Source: Flagellimonas sp. CMM7
GTDB taxonomy: Bacteria; Bacteroidota; Bacteroidia; Flavobacteriales; Flavobacteriaceae
Length of the DNA: 64,000 nt
Assembly (NCBI RefSeq): GCF_021390195.1
Contig: NZ_CP090003.1
Coordinates: 3,741,501-3,805,500 of the forward strand
Reading direction: 5' to 3'
This document shows positions 33,944 to 43,697 of this stretch, piece by piece. Under the pieces are notes generated by a model. The model saw nothing but the letters and a program-made list of their open reading frames with translations, was not told the origin of the DNA and ran no database searches. Made by a program: the position numbers and the translations under genes. The stretch's first letter is position 1. The number at the start of each line of letters is the position of its first letter.

Positions 33944-36337
33944 GTGAAGAAGTTAAAAAGAGTACTTAGAGTACTTGTTCCTATATTACTTGCCCTAATC
34001 ATTGGTTTATATTTATTCATAAACAGCCTAAAGCCCGATTATGATGGGGAAAAAATATTACCTGGACTGGAAAGTGAGGTAACTGTTTTTTATGACACCT
34101 ATGGAATCCCTCATATTTATGCTGAAAATGAAAAAGACGCTTTTCGTGCTTTGGGATATGCTCATGCGCAAGATCGTCTTTGGCAAATGGAATTGCTTAG
34201 GAGAGTTGCTAAAGGTGGACTTTCTGAAGTTTTCGGAAAGGATTTGTTAGAAACGGATAGATTTTTCCTTTCTCTGGGAATAAGCGATTATACAACCCAA
34301 ACGGTTTCCAGATTAGACATGGATAGTGATATGGTAATTCTTTCAAATGCATATTTGGATGGTATAAATGAGTTTATAAAAGAAGGTCCTACACCTATAG
34401 AATTTTACCTTACAGGATTGGAAAAAACACCCTTTTCACTCGGGGATATCTATAATGCAACCGGTTATATGGCCTTTAGTTTTGCCATGGCCCATAAAAC
34501 AGACCCGTTGTTGACCAATATTCGAAATCAGTTTGGTGATGACTATGTAAAGGATTTAGCTATTGATTCAGATACTTCAACGGTTTGGATAAATAATTAT
34601 AAAAGACCAGATGTAGATTCCATTGATATAAATATTATTGGCAGTATTACCTGTGCTTTGAAAAAATTGCCTATACCTCAATTTATTGGTAGTAATAGTT
34701 GGGTTTTGGCACCAGAAAAAACTAAAAGTGGAAAAGTAATACTGGCAAACGATCCCCATGTTGGTTTTGCCCAGCCCTCTGTTTGGTACGAAGCTCATAT
34801 GAGTACCCCTAAATATGAAAAATACGGGTACCATTTTGCGGGCATACCTTTCCCAGTATTGGCCCATGATAGAAATTTGGCCTTTGGCCTAACAATGTTT
34901 GAAAATGATGACATTGATTTTTACTTTGAAGAAACTCACCCAACTGACAGCACAAAGTATAAAACCGAAACAGGATGGAAAGAGTATGAGGTTATAAGTA
35001 AGAACATTAAGGTTAAAGATAGTGGTGACATCACTTTTACTTATAAGAAGACAAGGCACGGTCCTATATTGAACAATATTGCAAAACAAATCAAAGGAGA
35101 ACGCCCAATTGCTATGTCATGGATTTATACCCAGGTGGAGAACGAGGTAATAGATGGACTATATGGTATGGGCCATGCCGAAAACATAGATGAATTTGAA
35201 GCAGAATTACCCAAAGTGCACGCACCGGGCTTGAATGTAATGTATGGTGATGCAGCCGGAAATGTTGCATGGTGGGCCACTGCAAAACTGTACCAAATGC
35301 CTGACAGCATCTCCACCAAATTTGTCCTTGATGGAACCACGGGGAAAGAAGAGCGTCTGGACTACCTTGATTTTTCAGAGAATCCAAGTGCAATCAACCC
35401 ACCTTGGAATTATGTGTATTCAGCCAATAACCAGCCAGATTCTATTGCTGGAAGGTTGTACCCAGGGTATTATTTACCAGAAAATAGAGCTAGAAGAATC
35501 GTACAGCTGCTGGATTCAAAAAGTGATTGGGACAAAGAATCCACATCAGAAATGATACTCGATGTCACTTCAACTGTGAACCCAGCTTTGGTTACAGAGT
35601 TGATAAAACTTCTAGATGTTACCAACTTATCCGAAGAGCAATTGGTGCAAGTAGATGCACTCAAGAATTGGAATGGGGAGTATACGCTTGAGAATACAAA
35701 TGCAGTACTTTATCATAGGTGTGAGTATTATGTTTTAAAAAATACTTTTGAAGATGAATTGGGGGAAGAACAATTCAATCAATTTTTGAGCACACATTTA
35801 CTTAAACGGCACATAGCTAAAGGAACTAGTATGGAATCTGGTAAATGGTGGGATAATGTCCACACAAAAGATATAGTCGAAACTAGGGATGATATTGTAT
35901 TAAAATCTTTTGCAGATGCATGGTATTCCTTGATAAATGACTTTGGTGCAGATCCAACCCAATGGACTTGGGAAAAAGTACATACTTTGGAACATGAGCA
36001 TCCCATAGGCAAAGTGGAATCATTACGAAAGTTTTTTAACGTAGGCCCTTATCCGGTGCATGGTACTAGGGAAGTAATCAATAATATGGCGTTTCCTTAT
36101 GATAGCACAGGTTTTTATAAGGTCAATTCAGGCCCATCAACACGTCGTATCATAGATTTTTCAGATATAGAAAATAGCATTAGTATTCTACCCACTGGTC
36201 AATCCGGAAATCCTTTCAGCAAACACTATAAAGATCAAGCCGAATTGTTTGTCAATGGTAAGTTTAGAAAAATGATGATGAACAGACAGGAAATTGAAAG
36301 TAGCGCTGAATCCGTGTTGATATTTTCTAAAGAATAG
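33944..36337 (+). CDS. Penicillin acylase family N-terminal nucleophile hydrolase
   Basis: A 797-residue Ntn hydrolase. An N-terminal signal anchor (about 8-28) indicates export. The alpha part has the conserved GYAHAQDRLWQMELLRR (71-87). S250 in FIGSNSWVLAPEKT is the expected autocleavage site and beta-subunit nucleophile, followed by GKVILANDPHVGF. Natural substrates of such enzymes include N-acyl-homoserine lactones and other amides, so quorum quenching is possible but unproven. The start codon is GTG at 33944. No partner genes are evident. Confidence 0.9.
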   Translation: MKKLKRVLRVLVPILLALIIGLYLFINSLKPDYDGEKILPGLESEVTVFYDTYGIPHIYAENEKDAFRALGYAHAQDRLWQMELLRRVAKGGLSEVFGKDLLETDRFFLSLGISDYTTQTVSRLDMDSDMVILSNAYLDGINEFIKEGPTPIEFYLTGLEKTPFSLGDIYNATGYMAFSFAMAHKTDPLLTNIRNQFGDDYVKDLAIDSDTSTVWINNYKRPDVDSIDINIIGSITCALKKLPIPQFIGSNSWVLAPEKTKSGKVILANDPHVGFAQPSVWYEAHMSTPKYEKYGYHFAGIPFPVLAHDRNLAFGLTMFENDDIDFYFEETHPTDSTKYKTETGWKEYEVISKNIKVKDSGDITFTYKKTRHGPILNNIAKQIKGERPIAMSWIYTQVENEVIDGLYGMGHAENIDEFEAELPKVHAPGLNVMYGDAAGNVAWWATAKLYQMPDSISTKFVLDGTTGKEERLDYLDFSENPSAINPPWNYVYSANNQPDSIAGRLYPGYYLPENRARRIVQLLDSKSDWDKESTSEMILDVTSTVNPALVTELIKLLDVTNLSEEQLVQVDALKNWNGEYTLENTNAVLYHRCEYYVLKNTFEDELGEEQFNQFLSTHLLKRHIAKGTSMESGKWWDNVHTKDIVETRDDIVLKSFADAWYSLINDFGADPTQWTWEKVHTLEHEHPIGKVESLRKFFNVGPYPVHGTREVINNMAFPYDSTGFYKVNSGPSTRRIIDFSDIENSISILPTGQSGNPFSKHYKDQAELFVNGKFRKMMMNRQEIESSAESVLIFSKE

Positions 36338-36532
36338 CCTAAGTGGAACCGAATGTTTAAGAACTATATCTCATATGTTCTTTATGATAGTATAATTATC
36401 AGAAATTTATGTTAGTTCTTATGGATTTTCTATTTTTTTGCGCTTCAATAGGTTTAATGATTATAAATAGTATTTTAGTTTAGCTAATTTAAATAAGAAT
36501 TGTCTTACCCCGGGCACAACCTAACGTAAATT
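36338..36532. promoter_or_regulatory. Intergenic region upstream of the TonB receptor/DUF4249 operon
   Basis: AT-rich spacer that should contain the operon promoter. A weak hairpin (AAGAAC / GTTCTT, 36359-36382) may end the penicillin acylase transcript. A TATTTTTTTG near 36450 only loosely resembles the -7 consensus. Confidence 0.3.
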
Positions 36533-37285
36533 ATGATTTGTTTTCCCAAGAATTTTTTAGTGACCGTTCTGGTCTTTGGTGGCTTTATCTTAGGCTACGG
36601 CCAAGATGTAGCGCAAGTAAAATATTATAATTTTTTTGACCAACAGGTCGGTGTTGAGAACACGGGACTGTATCAAGGAATTGTGTATGCAGAGCAGTAC
36701 AGAACAATTAATGAAAAAACCCAATTCTTTAAAAATCGGGACTTTCTTAAAGGTAGTGTCTGTTATGACGGACAGTGCTATTACGACCTGGATTTAAAGT
36801 ATAACGTCTATGAAGACGAAGTTTTGATGAGGTTAATTACCAAAGCAGGAGGGGGTACAATTAAGTTGTTTAAAGATCATGTAGATAGCTTTGAAATTAC
36901 TGGAAGCAATTTTATTAAAATTCTTCCAAAAGATGCACCTTCTTTGAATGCTTATGGTTTTTATGAAGTTGCCTTTAGTAATTCACGGTTTACTTTATAC
37001 ACCAAACACGTGAAGAAAAATTTTGAAAGAAAGGATAGGAAATCACTCTATTACGAATTTTTGGAAGGTCAAAGTGAGCATGTCCTTCTTTATAACAATA
37101 CATATACCATTGTTAATTCCAAGAAAGACATAGTGGAATTATTCCCAACACAAAAAAAGGAAATCGATAAATTCTACAATGTGGCAAGATCACTAAGAAA
37201 ATCAAACCCAGATGGTTTTCAGGTCAGTCTAATGAAACGCATTGAAATACTATTATCCCGAACCGAAAACCAATCAGGAGAATGA
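36533..37285 (+). CDS. Secreted protein of unknown function, first gene of the receptor operon
   Basis: A 250-residue protein with signal peptide (about 1-24, ending GYGQ). The mature part is rich in beta-strand-like patterns (YYDLDLKYNVYEDEVLMRL, GSNFIKILP) and ends in a charged helix. No family is recognised with certainty. Its stop overlaps the receptor start by 4 nt (ATGA), so its product is made together with the TonB-dependent receptor and probably serves the same system at the outer membrane or in the periplasm. Confidence 0.7.
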   Translation: MICFPKNFLVTVLVFGGFILGYGQDVAQVKYYNFFDQQVGVENTGLYQGIVYAEQYRTINEKTQFFKNRDFLKGSVCYDGQCYYDLDLKYNVYEDEVLMRLITKAGGGTIKLFKDHVDSFEITGSNFIKILPKDAPSLNAYGFYEVAFSNSRFTLYTKHVKKNFERKDRKSLYYEFLEGQSEHVLLYNNTYTIVNSKKDIVELFPTQKKEIDKFYNVARSLRKSNPDGFQVSLMKRIEILLSRTENQSGE

Positions 37286-40053
37286 AAAAACTTTTTACCA
37301 TCATCATGCTTCTTGTAAGCATGCAGTACGCCGTTGCACAAGAAGAAATCCCTAAAATTTCAGTTTCATTTACCAATGTAGATGTGGCGCGGGCACTTGA
37401 AATGATTGAGAGCAAAACCGACTATAAATTCTACTATTTGGATGAGTGGCTGGAAAATGTAAAGGTTACGGGTAATTTTCAAGATACTCAGGTAAGCCTA
37501 ATATTAGATGATTTGTTCAAAAATACCGTGCTGAACTTTTATATTTCAGACGATAAAAAGATATTTCTGATGCAAAACAATCAGATTTATGACTCCCTAC
37601 CGGATGATTTTTTTGGAGCGCAAGAAGATCAACTTACGGATGAAGAAGCAGGATATGAACAATTAAAAGACCTGGGACCTTTATTTGTTAACTCAAATGA
37701 TGGTGCAAATAGAGGGTTGGAGGTTGTAAAAATTGGTAGAGAAAACAGGAACAATAGAAGAAGGACCTTCACATTGAGCGGCAAGATAGTTAATGCCAAA
37801 GGTCAACCAATACCAGACTTGGCTTTAATTATAAAAGGTAAAGATATTGGAACTTCAACCAATGCAAGTGGAAATTACACTGTAGAGCTTCCTGTTGGCG
37901 AGAACATTATTGAAACACGAGGACTTGGTATACAAGACTCCAGGACCAAAGTGATTTTATATAACGATGGAGTTTTTAACTTTCAATTGGATGAAAGTGT
38001 TGAGGCATTGGATGAGGTAGTATTGCAGGCCAATCGAGACCGAAATGTAGAAGCAGCTTTAACTGGGGTAACCCTTATTGAAGTTGAAAAAATAAAGAAC
38101 ATCCCCTTGGTTTTGGGAGAAAGAGACATACTCAAGGCTGCGGTAACATTGCCAGGTATTACCACGGCGGGTGAAGGCGCAGCTGGTTTTAATGTAAGAG
38201 GTGGAAGAACGGACCAAAACCTAATTTTATTGGATAATGGAGTTATCTATAATCCTTCACACTTTTTTGGAATCTTTTCTGCTATTAACCCTTTTAGTAC
38301 GGGGTCAGCGGAAATTTACAAGGGAAATATTCCTGCCGAATACGGTGGTAGACTTTCCTCTGTTTTTGATATTACCACAAAGGATGGTAATACCGAGAAA
38401 TTTGCAGGTGAAGCCTCCATTGGACCTGTAACGAGCAATATTGTTCTTGAAACACCTATAGTTAAGGATAAATCAGCTTTACTGGTTGGAGGTAGAGCTA
38501 CATATTCAGATTGGATATTACGTTCCCTGGATGACGAACAATTAAACAATAGTACAGCTTCGTTTTTTGATGTGGTTGCAAAATATAACCATACCATAAA
38601 TGAAAACAATGAGATAAAGGCAACTGGGTATTTTAGCCGTGATGCTTTTAGCATTACTTCAGATTCCATATTTGATTATAGCAACAGATTGGTTTCTTTG
38701 AAATGGGACCATAAATTCAGCGAAAAGACAACGGGAAGCCTTATTCTTTCTAATAGTGAATACAAATTTGGAATTGAGTTTGATGGCGAATCCAATGATG
38801 ATTTTGATTTAGGGTATAAGAATAATGAAACTGAGGTTAAAATAAAGATGAAATACCTTCATAGTGATAAACATAAATTTGATTACGGTATATCTAGCAA
38901 ACTTTATGTGGTGGACCCGGGAGATATTGTGCCATTAGGGGCCCAGTCAGATGTCTCTTCTTTGACCATACCTCAAGAACGGGGTCTGGAATCGGCAGTT
39001 TTTATATCTGATAGTTATGAGGTAAATAAAAAGTTGCTCATAGATATGGGGCTTCGGTTTTCATTTTATGCTGCTCTCGGAGCTTCATCCCAGCGAATTT
39101 ATCAGGATAACGCACCACTCAATAGCGGTACTCTGGTAGAGACCCAAGAGTTTGATAAAAATGAAGTGATAGAAACGTATGGAGGTCCAGAGGTGCGCCT
39201 TTCTGCAAGATATTTCATAAAGCCAGACTTATCAATAAAGGCAAGTCTTAATAATGCCTATCAGTACATACATACATTATCCAACAATACCACGGTATCA
39301 CCAACAGATACTTGGAAACTATCGGATATAAATATTGAGCCTCAAGAAGCGTATCAGGCATCCTTGGGGTTGTATAAGAATTTTGAAGGCAACAAATATG
39401 AATTAAGCGTTGAAGGGTACTACAAACAACAAAAAAACTTACTGGATTATAAGGTAGGTGCCCAGTTATTGCTTAATGAAGCCATAGAGACCGAGGTACT
39501 ACAAGGGGATGGAAAAGCCTATGGAGTAGAATTTCTATTAAAGAAAAGCGAAGGAAAATTAAATGGTTGGTTAGGCTATACCTATTCACGTTCCTTTGTA
39601 AAACTGGATAGTGAGTTTAATGAAGAGCGGGTAAACAATGGAGACTTTTTTCCGTCAAACTTTGATAAGCCTCATGATATAAGTGTAGTTGCCAACTATA
39701 AGTTCACCAGAAGGTTTAGCGCATCCGCAAATTTTGTGTATCAGACAGGAAGACCCGTTACTTTCCCTATAGGAAGCTTTTCTTTCAATAATTCAGAGTT
39801 TGTTTTTTACAGTGACAGGAACAAGTTCAGAATCCCTGATTATTATCGATTGGATTTGAGCTTTAACATGGAAGGAAATCATAAGATTAAAAAGTTTGCA
39901 CATAGTTTTTGGAGCTTTTCAATCTATAACGTACTGGGGAGAAATAACCCATATTCTGTATTCTTTGTAACACAAGATGGGGATATAAAAGCATTTCAAA
40001 GCTCTATTTTCTCAATCCCAGTGCCTACTATAACCTATAATTTTAAGTTTTAA
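37282..40053 (+). CDS. TonB-dependent receptor with STN and carboxypeptidase-regulatory-like domains
   Basis: A 923-residue outer-membrane receptor. Signal peptide 1-19; STN (secretin/TonB N-terminal) domain at about 25-98 (ISVSFTNVDVARALEMIESK); CarboxypepD-reg-like domain at about 158-240 (LSGKIVNAKGQPIPDLALIIKG); plug at about 245-375 with FNVRGGRTDQNLILLDNG; then a 22-strand barrel ending in aromatic residues (YNFKF). STN domains usually contact a FecR-type anti-sigma factor, yet no sigma/FecR pair is in this locus. The receptor is followed after 4 bp by eight DUF4249 genes, which take the position of SusD-like lipoproteins. The ligand is unknown. Confidence 0.92.
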   Translation: MKKLFTIIMLLVSMQYAVAQEEIPKISVSFTNVDVARALEMIESKTDYKFYYLDEWLENVKVTGNFQDTQVSLILDDLFKNTVLNFYISDDKKIFLMQNNQIYDSLPDDFFGAQEDQLTDEEAGYEQLKDLGPLFVNSNDGANRGLEVVKIGRENRNNRRRTFTLSGKIVNAKGQPIPDLALIIKGKDIGTSTNASGNYTVELPVGENIIETRGLGIQDSRTKVILYNDGVFNFQLDESVEALDEVVLQANRDRNVEAALTGVTLIEVEKIKNIPLVLGERDILKAAVTLPGITTAGEGAAGFNVRGGRTDQNLILLDNGVIYNPSHFFGIFSAINPFSTGSAEIYKGNIPAEYGGRLSSVFDITTKDGNTEKFAGEASIGPVTSNIVLETPIVKDKSALLVGGRATYSDWILRSLDDEQLNNSTASFFDVVAKYNHTINENNEIKATGYFSRDAFSITSDSIFDYSNRLVSLKWDHKFSEKTTGSLILSNSEYKFGIEFDGESNDDFDLGYKNNETEVKIKMKYLHSDKHKFDYGISSKLYVVDPGDIVPLGAQSDVSSLTIPQERGLESAVFISDSYEVNKKLLIDMGLRFSFYAALGASSQRIYQDNAPLNSGTLVETQEFDKNEVIETYGGPEVRLSARYFIKPDLSIKASLNNAYQYIHTLSNNTTVSPTDTWKLSDINIEPQEAYQASLGLYKNFEGNKYELSVEGYYKQQKNLLDYKVGAQLLLNEAIETEVLQGDGKAYGVEFLLKKSEGKLNGWLGYTYSRSFVKLDSEFNEERVNNGDFFPSNFDKPHDISVVANYKFTRRFSASANFVYQTGRPVTFPIGSFSFNNSEFVFYSDRNKFRIPDYYRLDLSFNMEGNHKIKKFAHSFWSFSIYNVLGRNNPYSVFFVTQDGDIKAFQSSIFSIPVPTITYNFKF

Positions 40054-40057
40054 ATGT

Positions 40058-41281
40058 ATGAAACTACTAAAAAAACATTTTTGCTTTTTAGTAGTCATCA
40101 GCATTGTTTTGCTATTTATTGGATGCGTTGAGGAATTTATTCCAAAAGCAGGTGAATTTAATGACATTCTTGTAGTTGAGGCTACAGTAACCAATGAAAT
40201 GAAACATCACAAGATTTATTTGAATAGGACATATTCTTTTGAAGATGAGATTGCGCTTGCGGAAACCAATGCGCAGGTTATGATTCTTGAAGATTCAAAC
40301 AACCAGCATATGTTTGAAGAATCGGAACCAGGAGTTTACACGTCAATCAATGCGTTCAATGTTGTTCCAGGGGCTAATTATCAACTAAAGATTACCATGC
40401 AAGATGGCAGTTCGTTTAGTTCTGATCAAATGACCTTGCCCCAGGGTTCAGCAATAGATAGTTTGTATACGGAACGTATTGTAAACGATTTTGGTGAAGA
40501 GGGCATGGGAATTTATGTAGATAATACCAATGCTCAAGAAGGTTCAAAAAACTTTCGATATGAATATATAGAAACCTATAAGGTCATAGCGCCAGATTGG
40601 AATTCAGTTGCACTGGTCAATGTACCGCAACCCGTATGCCCCATGGTAATAAAAGAAGGTAGAGAGCGGGAGGAACGTGTATGTTATACTTCAAAGAGTT
40701 CCAATGGAATCATATTGGCCAGTACGGATAGTTTTGATGAAAACAGGTTGAAGCGGTTTCTTGTTCGTTTTGTTAACCGGGATAATTACATTTTATCCCA
40801 TCGCTATAGCATTTTGGTAAAACAATATGCGCAAAGCAATGCCGCACATTGCTTTTATGAAGCACTTAAAGAATTTTCAAGTTCAGAAAGCCTTTTTTCA
40901 GAAACACAACCAGGATTTTTAGAAGGAAACCTGCATTCCGATTCTGATAGGAACAAACAAGTACTGGGGTATTTTGATGTATCCACAGTTTCCGAAAAAA
41001 GGATTTATTTCGATTATGAAGATTACTTTCCTGGTGAAGAGCTTCCTCCATATGCAGATCCATGTCAAAGATCCATGCCAAAAGTGGCTGCAGGGCATAG
41101 TTCGGAACCTAGGTGTATTCTTCCGGTACTTGTGGAGATGGATTTAATACGATATGTAACGGACAATCCAAATTACACGGGCCCTCAATCGGAAGGAGGC
41201 CCTTATATAACAGTTCCCCGCGTGTGTGGAGATTGTACGGTTCTAGGCTCAACTGAGATTCCAACATTTTGGGAAGAATGA
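40058..41281 (+). CDS. DUF4249 surface lipoprotein, copy 1
   Basis: A 407-residue lipoprotein; lipobox LLFIGC with the modified Cys at about residue 23, followed by acidic VEEF, which fits surface export in Bacteroidota. An N-terminal beta domain (FNDILVVEATVTNEMKHHKIYLNRTY) is followed by the family core. It has the six framework cysteines (PVCPMV, VCYTS, DPC, RCIL, CGDC) plus an extra one in AAHCFYEAL. It is among the most divergent copies and lies 4 bp after the receptor, so it may be the ancestral partner. The C-terminal ending is PTFWEE instead of PDFWIE. Ligand and role are unknown. Confidence 0.87.
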   Translation: MKLLKKHFCFLVVISIVLLFIGCVEEFIPKAGEFNDILVVEATVTNEMKHHKIYLNRTYSFEDEIALAETNAQVMILEDSNNQHMFEESEPGVYTSINAFNVVPGANYQLKITMQDGSSFSSDQMTLPQGSAIDSLYTERIVNDFGEEGMGIYVDNTNAQEGSKNFRYEYIETYKVIAPDWNSVALVNVPQPVCPMVIKEGREREERVCYTSKSSNGIILASTDSFDENRLKRFLVRFVNRDNYILSHRYSILVKQYAQSNAAHCFYEALKEFSSSESLFSETQPGFLEGNLHSDSDRNKQVLGYFDVSTVSEKRIYFDYEDYFPGEELPPYADPCQRSMPKVAAGHSSEPRCILPVLVEMDLIRYVTDNPNYTGPQSEGGPYITVPRVCGDCTVLGSTEIPTFWEE

Positions 41282-42480
41282 AAAGAACAAACATCACATA
41301 TAAGCTTTTATCCTTTGGCGTAGTGCTGAGTTTCACCTTAGAGGGGTGCATAGAAGAATTTGATGCGGAGTTCGAGGATTTTGAAAGTGCTATCGTTGTA
41401 GAAGCCACCATCACCAATGAGATGGAACGGCAGCAGGTGTTTTTAAGCCGTACTTACAAGTTTGAAGAAGAAGGACCAACGGCTGAAATCAATGCACAAG
41501 TAAGGATAACAGAAGGAGGTAACACCTATACACTGCAAGAAACAGAACCTGGGGTTTACGTTTCTGAACAGCCATTTGCTGCGCAACCAAATACAGCATA
41601 TCAATTGTTGATTGAAACTCAAAATGGCAGAACATATAGCTCCAATGAAATGACATTGACGGATACCGCTCAAATAGATAATCTAAGCGCAGAACGCATA
41701 ACCAATGATTTTGGTGAAGATGGGTTAGCTATTTTGGTGGATAGTTTTGATGCAACTGGAAATTCCAAAAACTTTAGATATGAATTTTCAGAGACCTATA
41801 AAGTTATAGCTCCTGAGTGGAATGCTTTTGACCTAAAGAGCACTGGAATAGATTGTGGGGTGGATGTAATTCCAAAAATGGAACAAAACCAGGTTTGTTT
41901 TGCCTCCAATGTTTCTAATGATATCATTTTGGCCAGCACAGCCAATTTTGATGAAAATAGGATAAGTAAGTTTATGGTGCAATTTGTAAGTGGAAATAAC
42001 TATATCATCTCCTATAGGTATAGTGTGGAGGTTACCCAATATATATTGTCAAACGAGGCATTTTCATATTTTGAGGCCTTAGACCAATTTTCAAGCACAG
42101 AAAGCCTTTTTTCTGAAAGCCAGCCAGGCTTTTTGATAGGCAATGTTTTTTCAGATGACAGCCCAGATGAAAAAGTACTTGGCTTTTTTGACGTAAGTAC
42201 TGTTTCTAAAAAAAGAATTTTTCTCAACTATGATGACTTTTATCCAGGAGAAGATTTACCACCATATGTAAATCCTTGTTTGGAAATAGCACCTAAATTA
42301 ATTAGCCAAGGCGGAGCTAGATGTATTCTAAGTGCGTTGGTAGATGCAAATCAAGTTAGTTATTCCAATATAAATGATGACCCTCCTTTTGAAGAAGGTC
42401 CATATCTGGTAATACCTCGAGAATGTGGGGATTGCACAGTTTTAGGAAGTAATGAGCAACCTGATTTTTGGATAGAATGA
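41278..42480 (+). CDS. DUF4249 surface lipoprotein, copy 2
   Basis: A 400-residue lipoprotein with lipobox LEGC and following IEEF. The ATG at 41278 overlaps the previous stop (ATGA) and is preferred over an in-frame TTG at 41269. The six framework cysteines are present (DCGVDVIP, VCFAS, NPC, RCIL, CGDC). The core reads YIISYRYSVEVTQYILSNEA, more divergent than in copies 3-7, and the Lys-rich exposed segment is replaced by LGFFDVSTVSKKRIFLNYDDF. It is probably an outer-membrane partner of the receptor. Confidence 0.86.
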   Translation: MKRTNITYKLLSFGVVLSFTLEGCIEEFDAEFEDFESAIVVEATITNEMERQQVFLSRTYKFEEEGPTAEINAQVRITEGGNTYTLQETEPGVYVSEQPFAAQPNTAYQLLIETQNGRTYSSNEMTLTDTAQIDNLSAERITNDFGEDGLAILVDSFDATGNSKNFRYEFSETYKVIAPEWNAFDLKSTGIDCGVDVIPKMEQNQVCFASNVSNDIILASTANFDENRISKFMVQFVSGNNYIISYRYSVEVTQYILSNEAFSYFEALDQFSSTESLFSESQPGFLIGNVFSDDSPDEKVLGFFDVSTVSKKRIFLNYDDFYPGEDLPPYVNPCLEIAPKLISQGGARCILSALVDANQVSYSNINDDPPFEEGPYLVIPRECGDCTVLGSNEQPDFWIE

Positions 42481-43697
42481 ACAGAAGAAACAACATATTC
42501 ATGTTTGTGGTTGCTTCATTCCCGATGATGTCTGTTTGTTCTTGTATAGAACCCTTTGAGACAACTTTTGAGGACTTTGAAAGTGCTATAGTTGTAGAAG
42601 CAACTATCACCAACAAGCTTGAAAGGCAACGTGTGTTTTTGACACGGACTTTTGAGTTTGAAGAAGACGGGCCATCCCCTGAGACCAATGCAAATGTTAG
42701 AGTAGAAGGTGGCGGCGAGGTTTTTATTTTTCAAGAAAGTACCCCTGGGTTGTATTTGTCGGTACAGGCTTTTGCGGCTCAAGCCAAAACCGATTATCAA
42801 TTACATATTGAAACTCAAAACGGAAGATTGTATAGTTCAGACCAGATGGCATTTTCCCAAGCTACACAAATAGATGATTTACGGGCAGAACGCATAACAA
42901 ATGATTTAGGGGAAGATGGCGTAGCTATTTTTGTAGATAGTTTTGATGCTAATGGGATTTCTGTAAACTATCGTTATCAGTATGAAGAAACCTTTAAGGT
43001 GATTGCACCTTTTTGGACACCAAGAAATTTAGAGACTGCAAGTCCGGAAGAGGCTACTGAACCCTGTGATGTGAAGATTATACCAGATCAAGAATCTGAG
43101 GAGACCTGTTTTGCAACTGATTTTTCAAATACAATAATTCAAACAAGCACTGGCGATCTATCAGAAGACAGATTAAGTAATTTCATGGTTCGTTTTATTA
43201 ATAGGAATAATTACATCATATCACATCGCTATAGTGTTTTAGTAAGGCAGTTTGTTCAGTCTAATGCAGCGTTTACATTTTATGAAACGCTAAATGAATT
43301 TTCAGGTAATGATAGCTTTTTTTCTGAAACGCAACCAGGATTCCTAGAGGGAAACATTTCTTCAGATACAAATAGAGATGAAAAAGTATTGGGTTATTTT
43401 GATGTGGCACCTGTGTCAGAAAGACGCATATTCTTCAATTATGAAGATTTGTTTTCCGGGGAAGAACTTCCTCCATATGTTAACCCGTGTCAGCCAATTG
43501 CCCCAGTTATATCAAGAGGTGACCCCCCAGTATGTGTTTTGAGTAATTTGGTAGAGAATAATACGGTCAGGCTTTTGATTGAGAATGACAACCCAAATCT
43601 GGCTCAAATGGAGGGACCCTATTTTGTGGTACCCAGAATCTGTGGAGATTGTACTGAAATTGGTAAAGCGGAAACACCTGATTTTTGGATAGAATGA
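42477..43697 (+). CDS. DUF4249 surface lipoprotein, copy 3
   Basis: A 406-residue lipoprotein; lipobox SVCSC followed by IEPF. The ATG at 42477 overlaps the preceding stop (ATGA). The first half (EDFESAIVVEATIT, RVFLTRTFEFEEDGPSPETNA) is nearly the same as copy 5, and the two share FFSETQPGFLEGNISSDT. Six framework cysteines are present (EPCDVKIIP, TCFAT, NPC, VCVL, CGDC). High similarity to copy 5, with copy 4 between them, points to duplication of a multi-gene unit or to gene conversion. Confidence 0.87.
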   Translation: MNRRNNIFMFVVASFPMMSVCSCIEPFETTFEDFESAIVVEATITNKLERQRVFLTRTFEFEEDGPSPETNANVRVEGGGEVFIFQESTPGLYLSVQAFAAQAKTDYQLHIETQNGRLYSSDQMAFSQATQIDDLRAERITNDLGEDGVAIFVDSFDANGISVNYRYQYEETFKVIAPFWTPRNLETASPEEATEPCDVKIIPDQESEETCFATDFSNTIIQTSTGDLSEDRLSNFMVRFINRNNYIISHRYSVLVRQFVQSNAAFTFYETLNEFSGNDSFFSETQPGFLEGNISSDTNRDEKVLGYFDVAPVSERRIFFNYEDLFSGEELPPYVNPCQPIAPVISRGDPPVCVLSNLVENNTVRLLIENDNPNLAQMEGPYFVVPRICGDCTEIGKAETPDFWIE

